Of a stretch of DNA of 64,000 nt, positions 44,024-54,371 are shown one piece after another (position 1 is the stretch's first letter; each line of letters starts with the position of its first letter). Origin of the DNA: Spiroplasma eriocheiris (GTDB taxonomy: Bacteria; Bacillota_I; Bacilli_A; Mycoplasmatales; Mycoplasmataceae). Under the pieces are notes generated by a model. The model was not told where the DNA came from. It was given only the letters and a program-made list of their open reading frames with translations, and did no database searches. The stretch is taken from NCBI RefSeq assembly GCF_001029265.1, contig NZ_CP011856.1:1054001-1118000 (forward strand). Direction: 5' to 3'. The position numbers and the translations under genes were made by a program.

Positions 44024-44905
44024 TTAACCTCTTTCTAATTCTCCTAAAATTTTTAAATAATCTTGGTAAAAAAACATTGGAATGTAGTAGTTTTCAACTA
44101 GTTCTTTAATTTTACAACCAGGTTCTTGATTATGTAAGCACCCCCGAAATTTACATTCACTACTATACTTAGCAAAGTTTTGATAGGAAATTGCTAAATC
44201 TTTTTTGGTAAAACCTTTAATATCAAACGAAGAAAATCCGGGACTATCAGCAATCATTCCTCCTAACACATCATATAATTCCGTTGTGGTAGTGGTATGT
44301 TTCCCCCGACCTAAAGCTTTTGAAATTAATTGGGTCTTGATAACATCCTCATTAAACAAACTATTTAAAGTGGAAGATTTACCACTTCCGGTTTGACCAG
44401 TAAAAACCGAAATTTTATTAGTAAGTAACTTTTCAAAGCCAGCTCATGCAACGGGGTCAACAACTTTATTACTAATAAAACAAGTTTGGTAACCTAATTT
44501 GGCATACCAATTAAGGTATGATTCATAAATGGGATCAGTTAATGATACCAAATCTTTTTTGGTAAAAACAATAATTGGGGTTAAGTCCTTATATTCAATT
44601 AAGGCTAAATATTTATCTAGTAAATAAGAATTAAAGTCAGGTTCTTTAATCGAACAAATAATAATAACCTGGTCAATATTAGCAATTTTTGGCCGGTACA
44701 ATTCATTTTTCCGGTCAATAATTTCAGTAATAACTCCCTTTTCATTTGGTTGAATTTCAATTTTAACCTTATCACCAACAATCGGAACTAACTTTTGGTG
44801 ACGAAAAATGCCCTTAGCTTTGCACTCATAAATTACACTATCATTTTTAACCTTTACATAACAAAATTCACTAATTAATTTAACAATAATACCTTGTTTT
44901 TGCAT
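44024..44905 (-). CDS. rsgA: Ribosome small-subunit GTPase RsgA
   Basis: 293 residues with TGA at 44444 read as Trp. An N-terminal OB fold precedes the circularly permuted GTPase: G4 (FTKKD) comes before G1 (GQTGSGKSS) and G3 (DSPGFSSF). The C-terminal zinc site is CKFRGCLHNQEPGCK. It acts late in 30S subunit assembly. It starts 5 bases after the kinase gene stop and ends 4 bases before rpe. Confidence 0.95.
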
Positions 44906-44910
44906 TGTAA

Positions 44911-45921
44911 CTATAAAAGAAATGATAGTAATAAACCAATAATTAGCAATAATAACCCAATAATCGCAAAAGTAATAATTAAGTTGGTATTTAAAACTTT
45001 TGGAATCGCTAGATAGCGGTCGCGAACCTTAACTCGTTTTCCTTTAATTTCAATAACATTTCGAAAATGTAATGGTTTATCTGCTTGGTGGGCAGGAGTC
45101 AAAATCGCAGTTAGGTCAAGGTTAAACTGCTCAACTGTTTGGTAGCGCTCATGGGGATCTTTGGCAATGGCTTTTAAAATAACATTTTCTAAACTTTGGG
45201 GTATTTGTGGATCAATTAATCGCGGTGGTAACGGTAGTTCTTTGACATGTTTAACTGCTACTAAAGTTGGACTTTTCCCCACAAACGGAGCGGTTCCAAT
45301 TGCTAGTTCATATAACATAATCCCTAGCGCATAAATATCACTTTTTTTGGTGGCTGGTTTGGACTGCACAATTTCCGGAGCCATATATTTTGAGGTTCCA
45401 ATAATTTTATTATTTTCTAAATCTTCACTATTATTGTCTAAGATGGCAACCCCAAAATCAGCAACTTTAATCTTACCATCATAAGAAATTAAAATATTTT
45501 CTGGCTTAATATCGCGGTGAATAATATCATTGCGGTGGGCTTCGATGATTGCTAAATTAATATCCTGAAAAAAATAGATTAATTCGTGGAAAGTACAAGG
45601 TCCTAAGGTTAATAAACGATCTTTTAAAGTGTAACCCTTGACTAACTCTAAAACAATACACTGACGATCATAAACTTCAAATGTTCCATAAACCTTCACA
45701 ACATTATTGTGGGAAAATTGGGCAATTGAATTATATTCTTTGTTAAAGCGATAAACAGCTTCTTTATTTTTTGACAAACTAACCGACATTATTTTAATTG
45801 CCACGTTGCGTTTTAAAATATTATCATACGCTTCAAAAACTTCGGCCATTCCCCCATCGGCAATCTTGCCAATAATTTCATAACGATTATGTAAAATTGT
45901 TCCACTTGTAATTTGTTCCAT
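44911..45921 (-). CDS. prkC: Serine/threonine protein kinase PrkC-like, without extracellular domain
   Basis: 336 residues. The Hanks-type kinase domain is complete: glycine-rich loop GKIADGGMAEVFEA, VAIK, HRDIKPENIL with catalytic Asp, DFG in VADFGVA, and APE. A single C-terminal membrane helix (LIITFAIIGLLLLIIGLLL) ends the protein. Bacillus PrkC continues outside the cell with PASTA repeats that bind muropeptides; here they are missing, as expected in a cell without peptidoglycan. Its usual partner phosphatase lies 3.7 kb upstream behind an insertion. Confidence 0.95.
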   Translation of the reverse strand: MEQITSGTILHNRYEIIGKIADGGMAEVFEAYDNILKRNVAIKIMSVSLSKNKEAVYRFNKEYNSIAQFSHNNVVKVYGTFEVYDRQCIVLELVKGYTLKDRLLTLGPCTFHELIYFFQDINLAIIEAHRNDIIHRDIKPENILISYDGKIKVADFGVAILDNNSEDLENNKIIGTSKYMAPEIVQSKPATKKSDIYALGIMLYELAIGTAPFVGKSPTLVAVKHVKELPLPPRLIDPQIPQSLENVILKAIAKDPHERYQTVEQFNLDLTAILTPAHQADKPLHFRNVIEIKGKRVKVRDRYLAIPKVLNTNLIITFAIIGLLLLIIGLLLSFLL

Positions 45922-45983
45922 TACCTCACCCTTTAAATTAATAATTTAAACTCATAAATATCATAACATATAATAAAAATAAG

Positions 45984-46026
45984 AAAAATAAAGTTTTAAT
46001 TAACAACTAATTAAAACTTTATTTTT
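45984..46026. terminator. Long terminator after the copper ATPase
   Basis: A 19-bp perfect stem (arms 45984-46002 and 46008-46026) with a 5-base loop ACAAC; it overlaps the ATPase stop and isolates it from prkC. Confidence 0.85.
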
Positions 46027-48400
46027 ATTTAGCATAATCAATTTTCACAAGATTAAATACTAATGAATTTAAAAGCACAGTTAGGTTACTTGCTCCCATT
46101 GTAATTGCACTAATCATTGGGGGAATAATTCCCGCCATTGCTAAGGGCAACATAATAATATTATAACCAAACGCTCAAGCAAAGTTTGACCAAATTATTT
46201 TACGCGTTACTTTGGTACTAGTAAATGCTTTATAAATATTTAAAATATCTGGTTTAATAATGGTAATGTCACTAGCCTGAATTGCTACTTCACTACCCTG
46301 ACTCATTGAAATGGCAAAATCCGATTGTTTTAACGCAACAACATCATTAATTCCATCCCCCACATAAGCAACCACTTTATTTTGGTGTTGAATTTCTTCA
46401 ATAATTTTTGCTTTGTCAAGCGGACTAACATTGGCATGGTAATTTTCAATTCCCACTTCATCAGCAATTCTTTTGGTTGCCACAATGTCATCCCCACTAA
46501 TCATATAAACAGCAATGTTCATTTTTTTAAACTTCGCAATTGTTGATTTAGCATTTAAACGAATTGTGTCAGTTAAAATAATAATATTTTCAATGGTATT
46601 ATTAATCACTAAGGCAATTAATGTTGCTGATTCATGTGGATACGCTGTTAGTTCATTTTTTAATTCATCAGCAATCTTAAATTTTTGAATTGCTTTTTGA
46701 TAAGAAATTAAAGTTAATTCTTTATTTTCAAAAATAGCACTAACTCCTTTTCCTGGTTGTTCTGAAAAATTAGTCAATTTTAAATTTGGCTGTTGATCTG
46801 AAATTACTTTAATAATACTTTTGGCAATTGGGTGGTTTGATAATAATTCTAAATTATAAATATAGGAATAATTTTTACTATCCCCTAAAATCTTACTTAC
46901 TGTTAATTCACCAGTGGTAATTGTCCCAGTTTTATCAAATGCAATGGCATCAATTTTTGTAATTTTTTCAAATACCTGGGCATTATTAAAGATAATCCCC
47001 TCTTTTACTGCTTTACTAGTTCCGATTGCCGTTGCTAAGGGGGTAGCAATTCCTAACGCACACGGACAAGCAATAATAATTACCGCAATGGCAATATTAA
47101 TCGCATGCGAAACATTATTAACATCCACATAAAAATACTGAATTAAGAAGGCAATGACTGCTAAAATAAAAACTGAAGGGGTAAACCATTGCGAAATTTT
47201 ATCTGCAATTTTTTGTACCCGGGGTTTTTGGGCTTGAATCGCTGCTACTTTATCTAAAATATTAGCTAACACAGTATCATTTCCTACTTTTAATGCTTCC
47301 ATGTAAAAGGGATTTCCTTCATTAATAGTTCCCCCAATTACAGGATCATTCACCGTTTTTTCAATAATATTGCTTTCTCCAGTTAACATAACTTCATTAA
47401 TATAAGCAACTCCTTGATTAACCTTCCCGTCAACAGGAATCTTGTCCCCTTTTTTAACAAGAAGAAGATCACCAATATTAATATCTTTAATATTAACTTC
47501 TTTAACAGTTTGATAATTATTAGTTACTAAATTGGCTGTCATTACTTGTAATGACAAAATATCTTTCATTCCCGATGTTACTTTATGTTGAACCGAAGCA
47601 TTAATGGTATCACCAATTAATAAAATTGTAATAATGGCCGCGGCGGTTTCAAAAAACAAGTGATAATGATTTGGATTATCAAAAACTAAATAAATACTAT
47701 AAGCATAAGCAATTAATGAACCAATTCCAATTAAAGTATACATTCCAATTGTTCTTCAGCGAAATAACTCATTAAACATACTTTTATAATAATAAAAACC
47801 TGGATAAACTAGCACCACTGTTGTGCCTACTCATTGAAACCATTTATTACTTAAATAAGTTAACGGATAAACATTGATCATTCCTAGCATTAAAGCACAG
47901 GTAATTACACAGCCAACTAACAATTTAATTAAATTAGCGACTGATCTTTTATTTCAATCTTTAACTTTCGCAGGAATATAAAAATCTTGCATATGCATTA
48001 AATGGTTATGATGTTCATGGTGGTCATGGTGTTGATGTTCACCATCAGAATTGGCCATCATCATATGTCCTGAATGCAAACCAGACATTGCATCATCATG
48101 GTGATGATTATGCCCACGGTGTTCTTCATGTTGATGATGCTGGTTTGGTTCTGTTTTATCCATCATCATATGCTCTGAATGAGAATCAACCATCGGGTTA
48201 TCATGTTGGTGAACCCTATTGTGGTGATGTTCTTCTGAACTATTATGAAGATGCTGATGCTCTCCTGTTGGTGAATGATGATGACGATGGTCATTTACCA
48301 TTAAAGGATCATCATTCAACTTATTCATCGTCTTTTCATGATTTAAAGGAGAATGTCCTTCTTTAGAATGATGGTTAGTTTGCTCTTTTTTGTTTTTCAT
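46025..48400 (-). CDS. Copper-type P1B ATPase with a His/Met-rich N-terminus
   Basis: 791 residues, TGA read as Trp at 46175 and 47954. CPC at 445-447 in the transport helix (IIACPCALGIATPLA), phosphorylation Asp489 in DKTGT, TGES, the P1B-specific HP in SNHPIAKS, and GDGIND are all seen. Near the C-terminus AFGYN and the MGASN region fit copper pumps. No CxxC heavy-metal domain is present; instead the first 148 residues are packed with His and Met, including two copies of an HD(N/D)xM..HS(E/G)HMMM unit, as in CopB-type pumps. It probably exports copper. It lies between prpC and prkC. Confidence 0.9.
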
Positions 48401-48624
48401 ATTAATCTCCTTTTACTAATTCTTATTAAAAATATTTTAAATTTTTAATAAAAAACATATATTTTTATTATATGAGAAATAAGAAAGTTTCGCAATATAA
48501 CATTTGGCGGTTATTTGTAATATATAAAAATTAACTTTAAATATTTTATAATTTTAATTATACTACCTAAATAGTAATCAAAAAATGATTTAAATTGCGG
48601 ACCTTGTTATTATATGCAAAAAAA

Positions 48625-48674
48625 AAAAAAAAACATACAAAGTTATATAAAATATTCCATTGTATGTTTTTTTT
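48625..48674 (-). terminator. Terminator after the secreted-protein gene
   Basis: A 10-bp stem (AAACATACAA / TTGTATGTTT) extended by A and T runs, with a 19-base loop; the A side belongs to a 16-base poly(A). The flanking 48401-48750 is AT-rich with no other gene seen. Confidence 0.65.
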
Positions 48675-48751
48675 AGTCATATAAGGTTATATTTTGTAAT
48701 TATTTTTAGTATATCTCATATTTTGAATTAACTATTCTTAATTAATATATA

Positions 48752-49339
48752 TTACATAATTGTAATAGTATAAATATTAATTTCAGCTAAAACATATGCG
48801 CCACTATATGATACTCCCCCAGCTTCAACTCAAGCTTCAGTTTGAAAACTAAGACCATCAAAAGATGCTTTTGTATATATTAAATCTTCAGCCGCTACTT
48901 GTCCAAAACTTGTTTTACCATAATCACGTGCTAAGATATAATTTTTAGTTCATTCACTTGATGATTTAAATGCTGATTTTGAATCTAAACTGAATGATTT
49001 AACACTATCGTTTTTAAATGATGAGTCATCAGATCCATATTTATAATACAAATAACATAGACCAAAATCTAATTTTACAGTTGAATAATGATTAATAAAG
49101 TAATCATAACTCATTCCTAATCTATCTCAAGAAATTGTAAATACTTCTGATAGGCTTGATTTGGTATCTACAGGCACCCCGAAAGCTTTCATTTTTGCGA
49201 TTGAATGCAAATTACCCTGAGCAGATACTTCTAAGTTAGTATTATTAATATTTTCTTGATGACTCAATAAATTTGTTGATACTGCAGCTGGGGTTGCTCC
49301 AAAGCCTACTGCTCCTAAAATACTTAATAAAATTTTCAT
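48752..49339 (-). CDS. Secreted protein of unknown function with a cleavable signal peptide
   Basis: 195 residues with TGA read as Trp at 49127, 48950 and 48830. The start MKILLSILGAVGFGATPAA is like the lipoprotein signals of this genome but has no lipobox Cys, so release by signal peptidase I after ATPAA is likely. The mature part is Ser, Tyr and Asp-rich (YDYFINHYSTVKLDFGLCYL, DDSSFKNDSVKSFSL) and ends in hydrophobic strands. No domain was recognised. It sits in the insertion between prpC and prkC, upstream of the copper ATPase. Confidence 0.78.
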
Positions 49340-49603
49340 AAGTTTTCCTCTCGTTTCTGCTTCCCACCGTAAAAACCCTTAACACAATAAAATAAATATA
49401 AATGTTCCCGTATAATTAATAGTTTTTAAATGTAATTTAAAAACTATCCAATTTCATTTTACACTAAATAAATAAAAAAATTTAAAATTTTTAAAAATTT
49501 TTCCATTTAAAAATATAAAATTAATTTAAATTAATTTAAAATAGTAAGTAAAAAACTAAGATTTATTTACAATTATTCCTATAAAACCTATTTTAGAATA
49601 AAT

Positions 49604-50362
49604 CTAACTAATTTCAAAAATCAACCCCGTTAAATTATCGGTTGACAAATTTTCTAAGGCGCGATCAATTAAAATTTTAACTTTATCATTTAATTTATTA
49701 TTTGAAGTTAACGCATCAATAAAATCATATTCATCAACATAGTCATGGATGCCATCGGTTGTTAAGATATAAGTTCCCATAATATCTTCAATAACATATG
49801 TATCAATTTTTAAAGTTTTGGTTGGACCTAAGGCACTCGTTAAAACCTTTCAAAAAGTATTAGTATTATATTGCTTTTTATATTGACCTTGAAATTCTAA
49901 TTCTTGTTTATCTTTTAATTCAGTTGAATTCCACATGTTTTGGTCGGTTGTAATTTGATAAATTTTATTATGGTGTAATTTGTATAAACGTGAATCACCA
50001 ACATTAACCACATAGACTTTTTGGTTGGCAATTAAGGCGGCTACTAAAGTAGTCCCCATATCACTAGTATCCGGATTAATTTTAGCATAGTTAACCATTT
50101 CTTCTTGAATACTAATCACAGTTTTTCGTAACCACTGGTTAACTTCTTCGTCATCTCATCCAGAAAAATTAACATTTTGGAAATGATTAACTAAGCTATT
50201 AACAACAAGTTGGCTGGCAACTTCACCATGCAAGTGACCACCCATCCCATCACATACCACTGCTAAATAATTATTATAATTATTTGTGACAAACTCAAAA
50301 TAATCCTGGTTGTTGCTTCGATAAGAACCAACATCTGTTTTATAACCAAATCTAATATTCAT
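49604..50362 (-). CDS. prpC: PP2C-type Ser/Thr protein phosphatase
   Basis: 252 residues with TGA at 50156 and 49850 read as Trp. Metal-binding motifs are present: DVGSYRSNNQDYF, VCDGMGGHLHGEVAS, MGTTLVAALI, VNVGDSRLY and TTDGIHDYV. It removes phosphate from targets of PrkC. It follows rlmN with a 5-base gap, as in other Firmicutes, but the kinase gene that normally follows is displaced. The 49340-49603 spacer is AT-rich, with no gene seen. Confidence 0.94.
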
Positions 50363-50367
50363 AATAA

Positions 50368-51405
50368 TTACCGTCTTATAATCCCTTCGTTTTTAGCTCG
50401 TAATTGCCCACAAGCGGCATCAATATCATGGCCAAATTCTCGCCGAACAATACAATTAATTTTCTGTTTTTGTAAAGTATCAAAAAATTCATTAATATGA
50501 GTACTACGTTCATAAGGGTTTTCTTCTACTTTATTATAAGGAATTAAATTAACATAGGCGTTCATTCCCTTGATTAAATTAGCTAACTCTTTAGCATTTT
50601 CAACACTGTCATTAACATCATTTATTAAAATATATTCAAAAGTAACCCGGCGGTTAGTTTTTGCTAAATAATATTTAACAGCTTCCATCAATTTGGCAAT
50701 TGGAAAGGCCTTATTAATTGGCATTAATTGATTACGGATTTCATCATTTGGAGCATGTAACGAAATTGCTAAGTTAACTTGGGTTTGTAAATTCGCAAAC
50801 GCCATAATTTTAGGAACTAACCCACAGGTAGAAATTGTAATATGACGAGCTCCAATTTGATAACCTTTTGGTTCATTCACAATATTAACAAAATTAATAA
50901 CATTTTCAAAATTATCAAAGGGTTCACCGATTCCCATTACTACTAAGTGGCTTACCCGTTCATGCGAAGCTTGTAAATAATTATTAACCATCACCACTTG
51001 GGTCACAATTTCCGCGGTAGTTAAATTACGAGTTTTTTTCAATAAACCCGAAGCACAAAAACCACACCCCATATTACATCCAACTTGGGTTGTGACACAA
51101 ACTGAATTTCCATAACTTTGGCGCATTAAAACCGTTTCGATTTTAAAACCATCGGGTAATTTAAATAAAAACTTCACTGTTCCGTCTTTTGAAACTTGTT
51201 GGGTTACAATTTCAAAAAAATTAATTTGATAAATTGTTTTTAATTTATCCCGGTCACTTTTTGAAATATTTGTCATTTCGTCAAAAGAATAAATGTTTTT
51301 TCCATATATTCAATCATATAACTGCCGAGCTAAATATTTTTTAAAACCCTTTTCAACTAAATCATCTTGTAACTGTTGCTCTGTAAAATTAAAAATTGAT
51401 TCCAT
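50368..51405 (-). CDS. rlmN: Dual-specificity RNA methyltransferase RlmN
   Basis: 345 residues from the ATG at 51405, 8 bases after GGAG. The radical-SAM cluster motif is [11 protein letters not shown], followed by [11 protein letters not shown] and a late ISLHAPND. The catalytic Cys lies near the C-terminus in IDAACGQL. It makes m2A2503 in 23S rRNA and m2A37 in some tRNAs. It leads the rlmN-prpC part of the conserved block. Confidence 0.96.
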
Positions 51406-51508
51406 CAATGCCACTCCAATTATCTATCTTTTATTTTATCATATTTTAATCTATTATTTAATGCGAAGGTTATGCAAATAGTTTTTCAACTCTTTTATTT
51501 TAACAAAA

Positions 51509-51542
51509 AAATATTCATTCTGCCAAGACAGAATGAATATTT
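51509..51542 (-). terminator. Terminator after the glucose-type EIICB gene
   Basis: A 14-bp perfect stem (AAATATTCATTCTG / CAGAATGAATATTT) with loop CCAAGA; on the minus strand it is followed by seven T residues. Confidence 0.88.
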
Positions 51543-51559
51543 ACTGTTATTTACAGAAA

Positions 51560-53659
51560 TTATTTAGGTTGTGGTTTTTGTTCGCGCATTTCTTTTAATA
51601 ATTCTTGCATATATGGTTTAATAACTTCTTGTTCCCCCCCATATACACATTGAACTGAAGTTCCACGAATTAAAACTCCGGCACAACCACCTAATGCTTC
51701 GATTCCTTTGGGATCAACTTTTGTATTATCAACAACTGTTAATCGTAAACGCGAAGCACATGAATCAACACCGGTGATATTAGCTTCTCCCCCTAAAAAT
51801 TCAATAATTTTACGAGCTTTTTCGCGTTTAGCATCATCACCTTTTCCGGCAGCAGCTAACACAACTTGAGCATCTTTATCTTTTCCGGCTTGTTTTGCTT
51901 TAAAGTCTGCTTTGGTATATAATTTATCAACTGCTCCTTCGCGACCTGGCAAGGCAATTTTTCCATATTTAATTGCAAAGTAGAAGGCAAAGAAGTAAAC
52001 TGGGATAAAGATCGCTCCCACTCATAATATATGGTAGAAGTTAGTTCCTTTTCCACTAATAAATGGAATAATTCCAAAGACAATAAAGTCAATGAATCCT
52101 CCTGACACCGTCATTGAGGTGTGGACATGTAGTAATCCCATTAGCATAAATGAGATGGCACATAATGGCATGTGGACACCATAGAATAACCATGGTGCAA
52201 CAAATAAGAAGGTAAATTCAATTGGTTCAGTAATTCCGGTTAAGAAACACGTAAAGGCCGCTGAGAAATAAATCCCCATCACTTTTTTCCGGTTTTCTTT
52301 CGGAACGGCAAACCACATTGCAGCAGCAGCAGCAGGTAATCCAAACATCATGAATGGGAATTTACCAGATTGGAAACGACCAAGGTTTAATCCTAAATCT
52401 TGAATTTGGGTAAAGGTTACCCAGGGATCAGCAATAATTTTATACATAATTGTTTGATCTCCAACTGCCGCAATCGTATTTGGATTTAAATGTGATACTC
52501 AGGCGGCAACTAAAATGTGGGCTTGATCATTTGTAATAGTACTCATATCAAATTTAGGAAGTTGTACCCCCCCCACTGTTAACCCATTGATTTGGGCTAA
52601 GAATTCTTTATAATCCAATGGATTATTCATAACATTATTAATTAAATCCGGCATTGAACCACCAGCTTGGGTTCACCATAATGGTGAATAGAACACGTGG
52701 TGTAGTCCAAAAGGTACTAATGAACGTTCAAAAATCTCAAAAATTAATGAGTCTAACCTCACTGGTAATTTTCCAGAGTTGTTACCAAATCAAGCTAAGG
52801 CGGTTCCAATTAACGGCCAGATAAACATAAAAATAAAGGCCAGCGGGATAACCGCCATAAAAGTAATAATTGGAACTAATTTTGATCCACTAAAGAAACT
52901 TAAAGCGGAAGGTAATTGGGTTTTGTGGAAATGATTATATGCTCAAGCAGCAACCGCCCCCACAAAAATTCCTCCAAACACCCCAGTGTTTAATGAATTA
53001 ATCCCTAAATTAGCGGTTGTTAATTTATTTTGAACCGCTCAAGTTGAACCATAATAGAATAATAATCCGTATGAATCAACTTGAGTACTACTTGCATGAA
53101 TAACTAAATGATCAGCATTTTTAACTAATTGATCATAAGAAGAACTGTTGCGCATCCAGTCTAATAACTGGGTAGGATCCATTAAGGATGGATTACGTAA
53201 GGAATCGGTATTAACAATCAATCCCGAGAAGATTGCTTTACCGTCAGCCCCAATGATATCAACAGTATATTGATAATGGGAATATTCATTGTGCAAGAAA
53301 GCAAATTGAATAGCATTAAAAACTAAAAATCCAATCACCGCTGTCAAGGCGGCAACTCCGGCGTCTTCAGTATAGGCCATCGCTACTGAAATCGCAAATA
53401 AGACTGGTAAGTTACCAAAAGCAATGTTACCCATTTGGTTTAAAAAGTTACCAAAATATCATGCACCACTATTGGCATCAACTTTCGAAGTAATGGTTGC
53501 CCCAACACCAAGAAAAATCCCGGCAATTGGCAAGAGCGCAATCGGTAGTAAAAAGGCTTTACTTAATTTACTTAGGGTCCCCATTGTCCGCTGGTTTGAT
53601 TGTTTTCACCAAGCACGCGACACAAATGGTTTTAACTTTTTTTGTTTGACTTCACTCAT
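51560..53659 (-). CDS. ptsG: PTS glucose-type EIICB permease
   Basis: 699 residues in one open frame (checked through the TGA codons at 52022, 52499 and 53039). IIC segments include [35 protein letters not shown] and [15 protein letters not shown], and [13 protein letters not shown] is the conserved GITEP motif. The C-terminal IIB domain has its Cys in [11 protein letters not shown]. Long loops between the helices and a Lys/Asp linker make it longer than usual. It imports glucose or a close analogue. Unlike the copy at 37.5-39.4 kb, it is intact. Confidence 0.93.
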
Positions 53660-53707
53660 CGTCAAGTTTTCCTTTCTGCTAATTAATACATATAAATAAA
53701 TTAATTA

Positions 53708-53938
53708 TTATGTTATTCAAATAAACAGGGCTGATAAGGCAATAACAAAGAAAAACATCGCGGCAAATAATGAGATATTGCGCTTAAAATAATCTCATAA
53801 ATTTAAATTCCGCTTACTATAGTAATCTTCGGTTTTTGCTAACCGGTGGCGAATGAAAAATCATAGCCACAAGAAAAAACAGCCAACTACTAATCCGACA
53901 ATAAAAATTGATAAATAAGTAATATTTTGACTAGTCAT
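53708..53938 (-). CDS. Small two-helix membrane protein upstream of ptsG
   Basis: 76 residues with three TGA-encoded Trp. Two helices (YLSIFIVGLVVGCFFLWLWF and ISLFAAMFFFVIALSALFIW) flank a charged loop (RHRLAKTEDYYSKRN). The layout matches the 89-residue protein beside the other EIICB. The ribosome site is weak. It lies 48 bases ahead of ptsG, likely on the same transcript. No known family. Confidence 0.7.
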
Positions 53939-54056
53939 TTTGATTTAACTGGATTCTATTTGCATTATTAATTTACCAAACCTATCTATTAAAATTTATT
54001 TCTAATTAATTTTATTTACACTAAAATATTTATAACCCCTAAACTTAAATAGTGCA

Positions 54057-54126
54057 AGGATAATTCCTAAAAATTTTTAAACTTTTTAGAAATATGAAAA
54101 AAGTTAGCACTTTTAGGAATTTTCCT
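54057..54126. repeat. Nested inverted repeat in the ptsG leader
   Basis: Outer arms 54057-54072 and 54111-54126 pair at 15 of 16 positions (AGGATAATTCCTAAAA with its near-complement). An inner 8-bp stem AACTTTTT/AAAAAGTT (54080-54087, 54098-54105) closes a 10-base loop. No T run follows on the minus strand, so it is not a simple terminator. Confidence 0.6.
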
Positions 54127-54131
54127 GAACC

Positions 54132-54164
54132 GTAGAACAATAAGAAATTTTCTTGTTATTCTAC
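54132..54164. repeat. Second hairpin in the ptsG leader
   Basis: Arms GTAGAACAATAAGAA and TTCTTGTTATTCTAC pair at all but one or two positions, with a 3-base loop. On the predicted minus-strand transcript it lies right at the 5' end. Confidence 0.55.
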
Positions 54165-54168
54165 TGAT

Positions 54169-54199
54169 ATTTTACTATAAAAAAAAAAAAAAAAATGAA
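54169..54199 (-). promoter_or_regulatory. Possible ptsG promoter with a poly(A) spacer
   Basis: Minus-strand TAAAAT (-10, 54169-54174) and TTCATT (-35-like, 54194-54199) are separated by 19 bases that contain a 17-base homopolymer (54179-54195). A change in tract length would change spacing. Assignment is tentative. Confidence 0.4.
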
Positions 54200-54288
54200 T
54201 TTTACCTTTTATTGTTAAATTTTTCAGAAATAAATTTAAAATAAAATAAAAAATTATATAATTTCCAAGAATTATTCGACATTTTCAT

Positions 54289-54318
54289 TTGAAATTTTAT
54301 AAAAGTTTAATGTAAAAT
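54289..54318 (+). promoter_or_regulatory. Promoter of the second RpiR regulator
   Basis: TTGAAA (54289-54294), 18 bases, TAAAAT (54313-54318), about 50 bases before the ATG. Confidence 0.55.
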
Positions 54319-54371
54319 TATTACAGGGATTCAGCAAATTATTTTCACAATAGAAGAGGGTATACAAGGTT

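Noticed and set aside
48088-48366. A plus-strand open frame of 92 codons opposite the His-rich part of the copper ATPase
   Set aside because: It mirrors the CAT/CAC-rich coding strand, has no ribosome site, and its composition follows from the opposite gene.
48618-48633. Poly(A)16 as a phase-variable tract
   Set aside because: It forms the A side of a terminator stem after the secreted-protein gene and lies in no promoter spacer or coding frame.
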